Positions 18,792-26,907 of a stretch of 58,985 nt of DNA are shown here, piece by piece. Under the pieces are notes generated by a model. It had not been told where the DNA came from, searched no databases, and worked only from the letters and a program-made list of their open reading frames with translations. This DNA is from Pseudomonadota bacterium (lineage in GTDB: Bacteria > Pseudomonadota > Gammaproteobacteria > UBA5335): NCBI GenBank assembly GCA_034189865.1, contig JAXHTV010000003.1:133318-192302 (forward strand), read 5' to 3'. How positions within the stretch are numbered: the stretch's first letter is position 1; each line of letters begins with the position of its first letter. A program made the translations under genes and the position numbers.

Positions 18792-20129
18792 GTGAAAACA
18801 GTCGAGGCGATCGTTGAGGCCCGTTGGGTCATTCCCGTTGAACCCGAAGGCGTGGTGCTCGATCATCACGCCGTGGTGACGGACAAAGGGCGGATTGTGG
18901 CCGTCGTTCCACAAGAGCAGGCGCGACAAACGTATCAAGCGGGGGCGATCACTTCCTTGCCGCATCATGCGCTGATCCCCGGACTCATCAACGCCCATAC
19001 TCACACGCCCATGACCCTGCTGCGCGGGCTGGCTGACGATTTACCCCTTATGCGTTGGTTGAACGAGCATATATGGCCGGCCGAGCAGCGCTGGGTGAGC
19101 CCCAAGTTTGTCAGTGACGGGACCACCGCTGCGATCGCGGAGATGATCAAGGGCGGCATCACCTGCTTCAATGACATGTACTTCTTCCCGGATGTCATCG
19201 CGCAGCAGGCAGCCCAGTTCGGCATTCGTGCCTGTGTCGGCTTGATCATGCTCGACTTCCCCACCATCTGGGGCGAAGGACCCGATGACTATCTCACCAA
19301 AGGCTTGCGCGTTCACGACGAATTTCGCAGCCATCCGTTGATCCGCACCGCCTTCGCCCCGCATGCGCCCTATACGGTGTCGGACGACCCGCTCAAGCGG
19401 CTCCGAACGCTCTCTGACGAGTTGGACATCCCGGTCCACATGCACATCCACGAGACGGCGGCTGAAGTGGAGGAAAGCGAGCAAAAACTGGGTAAACGGC
19501 CGCTGGCCCGCCTCAACGGGTTGGGTCTGGTTAATCCCAGCTTATTGGCGGTGCACATGACCCAACTCAACGACGAGGAAATCACGCTCGTGGCGGATCA
19601 AGGGGTGCACGTCCTGCATTGCCCGGAATCAAACCTCAAACTGGCCAGCGGGTTTTGCCCCGCCGCCCGGTTGGATGCGGCGGGCGTCAACCTGGCCTTG
19701 GGCACCGACGGCAGCGCCAGCAACAACGACCTCGACATGTTCGGTGAGATGCGCACGGCCGCGCTTCTGGCCAAAGGTGTCGCCGGCGATGCCAGCGCTT
19801 TACCTGCGGCCCGTGTACTCCAAATGGCCACGTTAAACGGCGCCCGTGCCTTGGGAATCGCCGACCAGACCGGCAGCCTGGTGGCCGGAAAATGGGCCGA
19901 CATGGCCGCAGTTGACCTCCATGGGGTTGATCGACTGCCGATCTACCATCCGGTGTCCCAGCTGGTCTATACCGCCCACCGCGACCACGTCACCGATGTC
20001 TGGATTGGCGGCCGCCATCTCCTGAGCCAAGGCACGCTGACCCATATGGATGAAAGCCAGATCCAATCCCAGATGGTGGATTGGGGATTACGTATCGCAG
20101 CCAGTGACTCGGAGTTACCGCACCCATGA
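18792..20129 (+). CDS. mtaD: 5-methylthioadenosine/S-adenosylhomocysteine deaminase (TRZ/ATZ amidohydrolase)
   Basis: Metal-dependent amidohydrolase that probably deaminates methylthioadenosine or S-adenosylhomocysteine. From the GTG at 18792 it has 445 residues; metal and active-site residues are visible in NAHTHTPM (His69 and His71), HMHIHETAAEVEE, the HMTQLN segment and LGTDGSASNNDLDM. I chose this GTG because GGGG precedes it by about 7 nt and it gives the usual KTVEAIVEARWVIPVEP start; the upstream GTG at 18729 adds 21 unlikely residues. The stop overlaps the ubiG ATG. Facing mtnA, it suggests salvage through methylthioinosine. Confidence 0.85.
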   Translation: MKTVEAIVEARWVIPVEPEGVVLDHHAVVTDKGRIVAVVPQEQARQTYQAGAITSLPHHALIPGLINAHTHTPMTLLRGLADDLPLMRWLNEHIWPAEQRWVSPKFVSDGTTAAIAEMIKGGITCFNDMYFFPDVIAQQAAQFGIRACVGLIMLDFPTIWGEGPDDYLTKGLRVHDEFRSHPLIRTAFAPHAPYTVSDDPLKRLRTLSDELDIPVHMHIHETAAEVEESEQKLGKRPLARLNGLGLVNPSLLAVHMTQLNDEEITLVADQGVHVLHCPESNLKLASGFCPAARLDAAGVNLALGTDGSASNNDLDMFGEMRTAALLAKGVAGDASALPAARVLQMATLNGARALGIADQTGSLVAGKWADMAAVDLHGVDRLPIYHPVSQLVYTAHRDHVTDVWIGGRHLLSQGTLTHMDESQIQSQMVDWGLRIAASDSELPHP

Positions 20130-20857
20130 CCGATCAAACCGAATCCCAGCCGACCGAGCTGAACGTCGATCGCGACGAAATCCGCAAGTTCGAAGCGCTG
20201 GCCAGTCGTTGGTGGGATCCGACCAGCGAATTCAAGCCATTACACGATATCAACCCGTTGCGTCTGGATTACATCGACAAGCGCGTGGGATTGAAAGGTC
20301 TTCGCGTCATCGACGTCGGCTGCGGCGGCGGGATCCTGAGTGAGAGCATGGCGCTCCGCGGTGCGGAGGTGATCGGTATCGACATGGGCGAAGCGCCTTT
20401 ATCGGTCGCGAAGTTGCACGCCGAGCAATCAGGTGCAAAGCTCACTTACCGGCACGCGACAGCAGAAGCGATGGCGGCTGAAATGCCGGGGGCGTTTGAT
20501 GTGGTTACCTGCCTGGAGATGCTGGAGCACGTACCGGATCCTGCTGCGGTGGTGAAAGCCTGCGCCGATCTGGTCAAACCCGGCGGACACGTCTTTTTCT
20601 CCACCATCAACCGCACCCCCAAAGCGTTCGTCTTCGCCATCCTCGGTGCCGAGTATGTTCTGAATCTGCTCCCCCGAGGAACCCATGAATTCGCGAAGTT
20701 TATCCGTCCCTCGGAGTTGGAAAGCTGGGCCCGCCGGGCGAATCTCACCACCGAAGATTTGACCGGGATGCATTACAACCCCATTTTGAAGTATTACTGG
20801 CTGGCACCCGGCGTCGGCGTGAACTACCTGATGGCCTGCGTTAAAGAATCGGCCTGA
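20126..20857 (+). CDS. ubiG: Ubiquinone biosynthesis O-methyltransferase UbiG
   Basis: SAM-dependent enzyme doing both O-methylations of ubiquinone synthesis. 243 residues; starts with the diagnostic EIRKFEALASRWWDP segment (UbiG needs it for membrane association and activity) and has SAM motif I VIDVGCGGGILSESMA near residue 60. The ATG overlaps the upstream stop (ATGA), so the two are probably coupled. Its presence implies aerobic respiration with ubiquinone. Confidence 0.96.
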   Translation: MTDQTESQPTELNVDRDEIRKFEALASRWWDPTSEFKPLHDINPLRLDYIDKRVGLKGLRVIDVGCGGGILSESMALRGAEVIGIDMGEAPLSVAKLHAEQSGAKLTYRHATAEAMAAEMPGAFDVVTCLEMLEHVPDPAAVVKACADLVKPGGHVFFSTINRTPKAFVFAILGAEYVLNLLPRGTHEFAKFIRPSELESWARRANLTTEDLTGMHYNPILKYYWLAPGVGVNYLMACVKESA

Positions 20858-20867
20858 GGATTTATAT

Positions 20868-21530
20868 TTGGCACACTTTCGCGGCGTCCTGTTCGATCTG
20901 GACGGCACACTCCTGGATACGGCACCCGACATGGCCGGTGCGCTCAATCGGTTGCTGGAGGAAGAAAACCACCCCGCGCTGCCGCTTGAGAGGATCCGCC
21001 CCGAAGTCTCACGGGGGGCGGGCGGATTGATTCGCCTCGGATTCGGCCTCGAGCCGGACCATCCGCAGGCCGCCGACCTCAGGCAACGATTCCTGTCCCA
21101 CTACCAACGGAATATTTGCCGGGAAACCCGGCTGTTCCATGGTATGGAAGCCGTGCTCACAATGTTTGAGCAGGCGGAAATTCCCTGGGGAATCGTGACC
21201 AATAAACCGGCCTATCTAACCGAGCCCTTGGTGGCGGCACTGGAGCTCGATACCCGCAGCGCCTGCATCATCTCGGGGGATACCACCGCACACAGCAAAC
21301 CGCACCCGCTGCCTGTACTCACCGCCTGCGAACAGATCGGTTGTTCACCCTCCGAAGCCTTGTTTATCGGCGACGATGCCCGCGATGTGGCTGCCGGGCG
21401 AGCCGCAGGAGCGACCAATCTGATTGCCCTTTTCGGTTATCTGGGTGTGAGAAGCGAACCAGAAACTTGGGGTGCCGATGGTTCGGTATCCCATCCCGGG
21501 GAGATTCTTAGCTGGGTCTTCGGTACGTGA
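20868..21530 (+). CDS. mupP: HAD phosphatase, probably MurNAc-6-phosphate phosphatase MupP
   Basis: 220-residue HAD hydrolase. Motif I is FDLDGTLLDT (nucleophile Asp10, acid Asp12), motif II TNKP, motif III SKPHP and motif IV GDDARD, with a helical C1 cap between I and II. The family is often labelled phosphoglycolate phosphatase (Gph). In Pseudomonas the protein in exactly this place, between ubiG and yciK, is MupP, which dephosphorylates MurNAc-6-phosphate in peptidoglycan recycling, and the overall sequence looks closer to it. Start is TTG with GAGGA 7 nt upstream, directly after the ubiG stop; no in-frame ATG or GTG fits. Confidence 0.8.
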   Translation: MAHFRGVLFDLDGTLLDTAPDMAGALNRLLEEENHPALPLERIRPEVSRGAGGLIRLGFGLEPDHPQAADLRQRFLSHYQRNICRETRLFHGMEAVLTMFEQAEIPWGIVTNKPAYLTEPLVAALELDTRSACIISGDTTAHSKPHPLPVLTACEQIGCSPSEALFIGDDARDVAAGRAAGATNLIALFGYLGVRSEPETWGADGSVSHPGEILSWVFGT

Positions 21531-22822
21531 ACGTCGCTGTCATCACCCCCCATCTTCCGACGCTGATTATTTCAGCCGTTGTCGCTTTGATCGTCGGCAT
21601 TGTGATTGGCCGTTGGAGCCTGCAACGCCGGCTTTCCGCCATGCGCGTCGAGCAGACCCGCCTACAAACCACGCTGGACAGCGAACGCCGCCATACCGAA
21701 GAGCGCATCAGCGAGTTGCATCAAGCACGCCAATCGATGGCCGATAGTTTCAGCGCGCTTTCCCGCGAAGCGCTGAAGGCCAATAACGAAGAATTCCTCC
21801 GCGTCGCCCGCGAGCGTCTCGAGCAATTTCAAATCAAAGCCGCCAACCAACTGGGTGAGCGCGAACAATCCATCGCTAATCTGGTCAAGCCCATCAGCGC
21901 CACGTTGGAGAAAACCGAACAACAATTGCGCCAGATGGAGAAGGAGCGGAAAGAATCCTTCGGCGCAATCCGGACGATTCTGGAACAGGTCACCTTGTCG
22001 CAACAGGATCTACAAACCGAAACGCGTCGGCTGGTGCAGGCGCTCAGACGACCGGAAGTACGCGGTCAGTGGGGCGAACTGACGTTACGGCGGCTGGCCG
22101 AGATCGCCGGCATGGTGGACCATTGCGATTTCTACGAGCAACCGCACTCCACCGACGGTGACGGAGCCGGCATCCGACCGGACATGGTGATTCGGATGCC
22201 GGAAAACCGCGAGATCGTCGTAGATGTTAAAACACCACTGGACAGCTATCTGAACGCGCTGGAAGCGGACAGCGACGAGCATCGCCAACAACATTTGAAA
22301 AAACACGCGCTCAAGGTCAGGGAACGCATACGGGAATTATCCTCCAAAGCGTACTGGAGTCAGTTCGCCCGCAGCCCAGACTTTGTGGTCTTATTTATCC
22401 CTGGAGACCAGTTTCTTTCCGCTGCGATTGATGTGGATTCCCAGTTGATCGAGGATGCCCTACGGCAAAAGGTGGTCGTGGCCACGCCTACCAGTTTCAT
22501 CGCCTTGCTGCGCGCCGTCGCATTCGGTTGGCGACAACTGGCGTTGGCCGAAAACGCCGAGCAAATCCGGGACCTGGGCGAAGAACTCTACAAACGACTG
22601 GCGACCTTTACCGAGCATCTCAATCGCCTTGGCAAGTCCCTGGGCAGCAGCGTCGACCACTACAACAAAGCGGTCGGATCCCTGGAACGACAGGTCATCC
22701 CCGGCGCGCGCCGCTTCCCGGAAATGGGCATCAAGGCCGCCAAAGACATCCCGCCGTTGGACCCGCTGGACCACACCACCCGTCGCATTGACGGGTCCGA
22801 CCTCCCCGATGCGTCGGAATAG
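21527..22822 (+). CDS. rmuC: RmuC family DNA recombination protein
   Basis: RmuC-type protein, linked in E. coli to limiting inversions at short inverted repeats; it has a nuclease-like domain. 431 residues: N-terminal membrane helix (about 13-29), a long coiled coil (about 35-170), then the conserved RmuC domain with RGQWGELTLRRLAEIAGM, VDVKTPLDSYL and FVVLFIPGDQFLSAA. The GTG start overlaps the mupP stop (GTGA), so the genes are likely co-translated. Membrane tether plus coiled coil is typical for the family; the exact reaction is not established. Confidence 0.93.
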   Translation: MNVAVITPHLPTLIISAVVALIVGIVIGRWSLQRRLSAMRVEQTRLQTTLDSERRHTEERISELHQARQSMADSFSALSREALKANNEEFLRVARERLEQFQIKAANQLGEREQSIANLVKPISATLEKTEQQLRQMEKERKESFGAIRTILEQVTLSQQDLQTETRRLVQALRRPEVRGQWGELTLRRLAEIAGMVDHCDFYEQPHSTDGDGAGIRPDMVIRMPENREIVVDVKTPLDSYLNALEADSDEHRQQHLKKHALKVRERIRELSSKAYWSQFARSPDFVVLFIPGDQFLSAAIDVDSQLIEDALRQKVVVATPTSFIALLRAVAFGWRQLALAENAEQIRDLGEELYKRLATFTEHLNRLGKSLGSSVDHYNKAVGSLERQVIPGARRFPEMGIKAAKDIPPLDPLDHTTRRIDGSDLPDASE

Positions 22823-22840
22823 CGCTTCCCAGACGCCCCC

Positions 22841-23707
22841 ATGAACCCGGACAGTTATTGCCAAGACCGCATCACACGCTCGGCACCGGAGCTGAACCTG
22901 GCGTTGCAGTTCACGCCGCCAAACTGGCGGGCCTCGCTGCGGGCTTTGTATGCGGTTTATTTCGAAATCCGCAACCCCGTCGATACCGCCTTGGAACCGG
23001 GTGTGGCCCAAGCGAAACTGCAGTGGTGGAGCGATGAAATCCGCAGCGCTGCGCAGGGCGAGCCGCATCACCCGGCAACGCAAGCCCTGCTTGCCCACCT
23101 GCCGTCGTCGCACCCTCGGCCTGAACAATGGCTGGAACTGATGGCCGGGAGTCAGATGGATTTAACCCATGAGGGATACCAAACGCTGCACGACTTGGGT
23201 CTGTATTGCTACCGCACCGGCGGAGTGCTCCACGCCATGGCGGCGGGCGTATGCGGCGGGAGCGATCCCCAAACGCAGGCGGTCGCCCGGCAACTGGGTA
23301 ATGGCATCAGGCTGGCGGAGTTGATACAGCGAACGCGGGTTCTGGCACGTCTCGGGCGCATTTACCTGCCCGCCGAGATTCTCAAGCGCCACGAGGTGTC
23401 GCACGACGCGCTATCAAAAGCCGACGCCGCGCCGGAGATACGGGCGGCTTTGGAAGAGCTGACACGCGCGGCCGAGAAACATTTCGAGCAGGCCCGTGAC
23501 GAGCTGCCAAGCGCCAATCGTGCTGCTTTGAGAACACCTTTGTTATTGTCCAAATTGGCCGAATACCACTTGCAACAGCTGCGGCGAAATAACTTTCGTT
23601 TCGATCCGCCCGGCGGCAGAACCGAACCGCTGCGCAGGCTCTGGCTGTTGTGGCGCACGGCGGGCCGGGAAGCACGGGCCTGTGTCCGGCAAGGACACCC
23701 GCGCTAA
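22841..23707 (+). CDS. Squalene/phytoene synthase-like protein with degenerate active site
   Basis: 288-residue all-helical protein of the trans-isoprenyl diphosphate synthase (head-to-head) fold: KLQWWSDEIRS near residue 65, LYCYRTGGVLHAMAAGV near 125, NGIRLAELIQRTRVLARLGRIYLP near 155. True squalene and phytoene synthases carry two Asp-rich Mg-binding motifs; here the first region reads YAVYFEIRNPVDTA and the second ELIQRTRVLARLGR, so both lack the DxxxD pattern. It resembles the NDUFAF6-like branch, linked in mitochondria to complex I assembly. Catalysis is doubtful and function unknown. It lies between rmuC and yciK in a co-directional run. Confidence 0.75.
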   Translation: MNPDSYCQDRITRSAPELNLALQFTPPNWRASLRALYAVYFEIRNPVDTALEPGVAQAKLQWWSDEIRSAAQGEPHHPATQALLAHLPSSHPRPEQWLELMAGSQMDLTHEGYQTLHDLGLYCYRTGGVLHAMAAGVCGGSDPQTQAVARQLGNGIRLAELIQRTRVLARLGRIYLPAEILKRHEVSHDALSKADAAPEIRAALEELTRAAEKHFEQARDELPSANRAALRTPLLLSKLAEYHLQQLRRNNFRFDPPGGRTEPLRRLWLLWRTAGREARACVRQGHPR

Positions 23708-23753
23708 GGCCCTTTACACTTTGCTCACTCGCTTTATTCGGAGATCCATTTCC

Positions 23754-24542
23754 ATGCCAGATCACCCCGCAGACGCCCGGCCCCTGAAAGACCGAATCAT
23801 TCTCGTTACCGGTGCAGGTCGTGGCATCGGTGCGGCGGTCTCCCGCCAGCTGGCCCGGTCAGGGGCGACGGTGGTTCTGTCGGGACCGCGCGTATCCGAA
23901 CTCGAAGTCGTCTACGATGACATTTTAGCGGCCGGCGGTCCCACACCCGCCATTGCCCCCATCAATCTGGAGTCGCTCCATTGGGATGAGGCCCAAACCC
24001 TGGTGGACACCATGGGAGACGAGTTCGGCCGTTTGGACGGGGTGCTCCATAACGCCGCCCATTTGCATGGCCTAACACCACTGGCCAATTTCCCGCTGGC
24101 GGAATGGTACAAAACCCTGCAAATCAATCTGAACGCCCCTTTCGTGCTGACAATGTGCTGCCTGCCGGTGTTGCGTCAGTCATCGGATGCGTCCATCGTC
24201 TTCACCAGCGACCAGGTCGGCCTGCAAGCCAAGGCGTACTACGGTGCCTACGGCGTCAGCAAATTCGCGCTGCAAGGTCTCATGCAAACGCTGGCGGAAG
24301 AAACCCGGGACAACACAAACATTCGCGTTAATAGCATCGATCCAGGCCCGGTCGACACCGAACTGTACCGACGTATTTTTCCCGAACCCGATTTGAATGG
24401 CCTGGCCCAGCCCAGCGATATCGCACTGCCCTACGTTTACCTACTCGGTCCCGCCAGTCGCGGCATCACCGGGCAGCATTTTCGGGCTCAGGAAGACGGT
24501 CCGTGGCAATCCCAGGCGGGCGACGAACTTAAGGCCCCGTAA
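23754..24542 (+). CDS. yciK: YciK-like short-chain dehydrogenase/reductase
   Basis: Cytoplasmic SDR of 262 residues. NAD(P)-binding TGAGRGIG is at residues 19-26, LDGVLHNAA near 97, the catalytic pair Tyr and Lys in YYGAYGVSK near 160, and NSIDPGPVDT after it. Overall it follows E. coli YciK, whose substrate is unknown. I chose the ATG at 23754 (GGAG upstream) over an in-frame start at 23682 that lies inside the previous gene. It closes the plus-strand run; its end forms one arm of an inverted repeat with the convergent DUF1992 gene. Confidence 0.88.
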   Translation: MPDHPADARPLKDRIILVTGAGRGIGAAVSRQLARSGATVVLSGPRVSELEVVYDDILAAGGPTPAIAPINLESLHWDEAQTLVDTMGDEFGRLDGVLHNAAHLHGLTPLANFPLAEWYKTLQINLNAPFVLTMCCLPVLRQSSDASIVFTSDQVGLQAKAYYGAYGVSKFALQGLMQTLAEETRDNTNIRVNSIDPGPVDTELYRRIFPEPDLNGLAQPSDIALPYVYLLGPASRGITGQHFRAQEDGPWQSQAGDELKAP

Positions 24543-24567
24543 AGCGGGCGAGGACACCTTAAGTTCG
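24524..24567. terminator. Inverted repeat joining the 3' ends of yciK and the DUF1992 gene
   Basis: CGAACTTAAGG (24524-24534) and CCTTAAGTTCG (24557-24567) form a perfect 11-bp stem; an inner CCCG/CGGG pairing shortens the 22-nt loop. The left arm lies inside the yciK coding end and the right arm covers the stop region of the convergent gene. There is no U-tail, so it may act as a bidirectional 3'-end structure rather than a classic terminator. Confidence 0.5.
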
Positions 24568-24987
24568 ATCACGACCGTCTTCTGGCGGCGTGTGAACAGG
24601 CGAGTCCGGGTCCGGTTCCGCCAGTTGTCGGAGTAATTGTGCGTGGTATTCGGGGGAGTTGAGATAGCCCGCTCGATGGCCACGCTCGGCTTCCAGGCGT
24701 ATCAAAAGCAGATTGAGTTTTCTTCTGGCTTGGTTTCTGGCGTTTTCGTCTGTCTCGTCCAGACGGCTGATGAAGCTTTCCAAATCCTGAACTTGGCGCC
24801 GCGTTTCAAGCTCAGGCGGGAGACAGTTCGCATTTTTGAGTACCCGATAAGCCATCCGCAGCTCGTCCGGCACCAGCGCATTGCACTCCAGTTCCAGCGG
24901 CCGGCCCTGCCCCGCCAAATCTTCAAACGCGCCCTGCCGAAGGGCATCCGCAATGCGTTGTTCCACCAACTCATCGAACCAGTGCAA
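24559..24987 (-). CDS. DUF1992 (DnaJ-homologue-subfamily-C-28-like) protein
   Basis: 142 residues, soluble and highly charged. The DUF1992 core spans about residues 1-75: FDELVEQRIADALRQGAFEDL, GQGRPLEL and VPDELRMAYRVLKNA. The family is found in bacteria as a stand-alone domain and in animals fused to a J-domain (DNAJC28); bacterial function is unknown. Start is TTG at 24987 with GGGAG 8 nt upstream. It is convergent with yciK. Confidence 0.82.
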   Translation of the reverse strand: MHWFDELVEQRIADALRQGAFEDLAGQGRPLELECNALVPDELRMAYRVLKNANCLPPELETRRQVQDLESFISRLDETDENARNQARRKLNLLLIRLEAERGHRAGYLNSPEYHAQLLRQLAEPDPDSPVHTPPEDGRDRT

Positions 24988-25014
24988 TGTCCGCGCTCCC
25001 AGTATGGGTACCGG

Positions 25015-26109
25015 TCAACTAAAAAGCGCCAATTGACCACCCGCGGGAGTTGGCGGGCGAAACTGTCCGCAATCTAGCGCCGCGGTGTGTTCACTCAGGC
25101 CTAAACGTCGACAGGCCATGCGAAAACGCTGCGCCACGACGTCGGCGTAAGCACCATCGCCCCGCCCCCGACGACCGAACTGGCTGCGATAAAGCGCGCC
25201 ACCATGCATCTGCCGCAGGGTGTTCAATACATGGGCCGCTTTCAGTGGGTAGTGGGTTTCCAGCCAGCTGGCAAACAGGCCTTGTAGTTCGTGGGGTAGC
25301 CTCAACATGACAAAGCCGGCCGCTTGGGCGCCGTGTGCTCGTGCCGCCTCCAACAAGCGCTCCAGTTCCGGGTCCGTCAGCACGGGTATCACCGGCGCCA
25401 CCGAGACACTGACTGGGATTCCATGCTTTGCCAGCGTCTCAATCACGCGCAGGCGCCGTTTCCCACCGGCTGCCCGGGGTTCCAACCGCCGCTCGAGGTC
25501 GGCATCCAGCGTGGTTAAGCTCACCGCCACGCCGACAAGCGATGCCTCCGCCATTTGCTGCAAGATATCCAGGTCGCGTTCGATCAGTGCGGATTTGGTA
25601 ATCAAATACACCGGATGGCGGGCTTCCAGTAGCACCTCGAGCAGGGCGCGCGTCAACTGGAACCGCTTTTCGATGGGCTGATAGGCATCGGTGTTAACGC
25701 CAAGGGCGATGGGCGCACACGCATAGCCGGGAGCCGATAATTCCCGGCGCAATTTCTCCGCCGCGTCGGGCTTATAAAAAAGCCGCGATTCAAAATCCAG
25801 GCCCGGCGACAATCCGAGATAGGCATGACTGGGGCGCGCAAAACAGTAGCTGCAGCCATGTTCACAGCCGCGGTAGGGATTGATGGAACGATCGAACGGC
25901 ACATCGGGACTGTCGTTGTAGGCAATCACCCGCCGCGCGTGATCCACCTCGACCGAAGTCTGTATGGATGGAACGCCCTCGGCCGCACGATACCAGCCGT
26001 CATCCTCGGGCTGCTTGGTAAGATGGTCGAAGCGACCGGCGGGATTGTCCACCGCCCCGCGGCCTTTGATGGGAACGCGCATTCCGTCACCGCGGCATTC
26101 ATCACTCAC
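25015..26109 (-). CDS. PA0069-family radical SAM protein
   Basis: Radical SAM protein of the spore-photoproduct-lyase-like PA0069/Rv2578c group; reaction unknown. 364 residues from GTG. The 4Fe-4S cluster motif is GCEHGCSYCFARPSHAY (CX3CX2C), with the family markers IKGRGAVDNPAGRF and FDRSINPYRGC before it and LGVNTDAYQPIE after. I chose GTG 26109 because it overlaps the phnP stop (GTGA) and GGAGGA lies about 9 nt upstream; ATG 26082 is possible but has no SD. Both genes are probably translated together. Confidence 0.88.
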   Translation of the reverse strand: MSDECRGDGMRVPIKGRGAVDNPAGRFDHLTKQPEDDGWYRAAEGVPSIQTSVEVDHARRVIAYNDSPDVPFDRSINPYRGCEHGCSYCFARPSHAYLGLSPGLDFESRLFYKPDAAEKLRRELSAPGYACAPIALGVNTDAYQPIEKRFQLTRALLEVLLEARHPVYLITKSALIERDLDILQQMAEASLVGVAVSLTTLDADLERRLEPRAAGGKRRLRVIETLAKHGIPVSVSVAPVIPVLTDPELERLLEAARAHGAQAAGFVMLRLPHELQGLFASWLETHYPLKAAHVLNTLRQMHGGALYRSQFGRRGRGDGAYADVVAQRFRMACRRLGLSEHTAALDCGQFRPPTPAGGQLALFS

Positions 26110-26897
26110 CGAACGCTCTCCTCCACCGGCAGCCGAATCTCCAAACCATCGTAGGCCCATTCGACGCCATCCGGAAGCGTCGCGTTCGGGGCCATACGCC
26201 AACAATCCAGCTTGTGATCAACATGGGTCAGGATGGCCCGTTCCGCCCCGATCTCGGATTGAATCGCCAAGGCCATGTTGAGGTCGTTATGGTTTCGATT
26301 CGGCGTCGGAAGCGGCGGAAAACTGCAATCCAGAAACATCACGTCGGGCCGCCGGGCCACCAACCACTCACGAGTGGCCACGGGCAGGCCGACGGTGTCG
26401 GTCAGATAGGCCAGGCGACGACCCTTCGATTCGAAAATGTAGCCGAACGTGGGTTTGGAATGCTGCAGCGGCACTGGGGTGATCTTGAGATCCGGCAGCT
26501 CGAACGTTTCGAACGGACGCAGTGCCGGCTGGTAGTCCAGAAGACCGGGATGCTTGTACAGGTCGGCACATCCTTCGGCATCCGGCGGCGAAAACACCGG
26601 AATCGTCCGCCCGGATTTTCCCCATCGCAGACGAAACAAACCCTGAACATGGTCCACGTGATAGTGGGTCAATAACACGTGGGTCAGGTCGCTTGGTGTC
26701 AGCATCTGGACCAAATCCATGTGGCCGGCATCCACGAGCAGTCGGGTCGAACCGGCAATCAGTAACCCGCAACTGGAATGGCGAACGCCCGCGCCGTCAA
26801 GCCGTGCACGCTCGCACACAGCGCAGTCGCATCCGAACACCGGCACACCCGCCGCGTTGCCGCTACCGAGCACTTTGAATTCAATAGCCACGTCCAT
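26106..26897 (-). CDS. phnP: PhnP-like metallo-beta-lactamase-fold phosphodiesterase
   Basis: MBL-fold hydrolase of 263 residues with the dinuclear-metal motif LLTHYHVDHVQGLF near residue 75 and an extra structural-Zn site near the N-terminus (VFGCDCAVCERA). The LRWG, CADLYKHPGLLDY, PLQHSKPTFGY and MFLDCSF blocks closely follow PhnP, which opens 5-phosphoribosyl 1,2-cyclic phosphate in C-P lyase phosphonate catabolism. No other phn gene is in the window, so the substrate could be another cyclic phosphodiester. It overlaps the radical SAM gene by 4 bp. Confidence 0.85.
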   Translation of the reverse strand: MDVAIEFKVLGSGNAAGVPVFGCDCAVCERARLDGAGVRHSSCGLLIAGSTRLLVDAGHMDLVQMLTPSDLTHVLLTHYHVDHVQGLFRLRWGKSGRTIPVFSPPDAEGCADLYKHPGLLDYQPALRPFETFELPDLKITPVPLQHSKPTFGYIFESKGRRLAYLTDTVGLPVATREWLVARRPDVMFLDCSFPPLPTPNRNHNDLNMALAIQSEIGAERAILTHVDHKLDCWRMAPNATLPDGVEWAYDGLEIRLPVEESVR

Positions 26898-26907
26898 GAT
26901 CGGGCCC

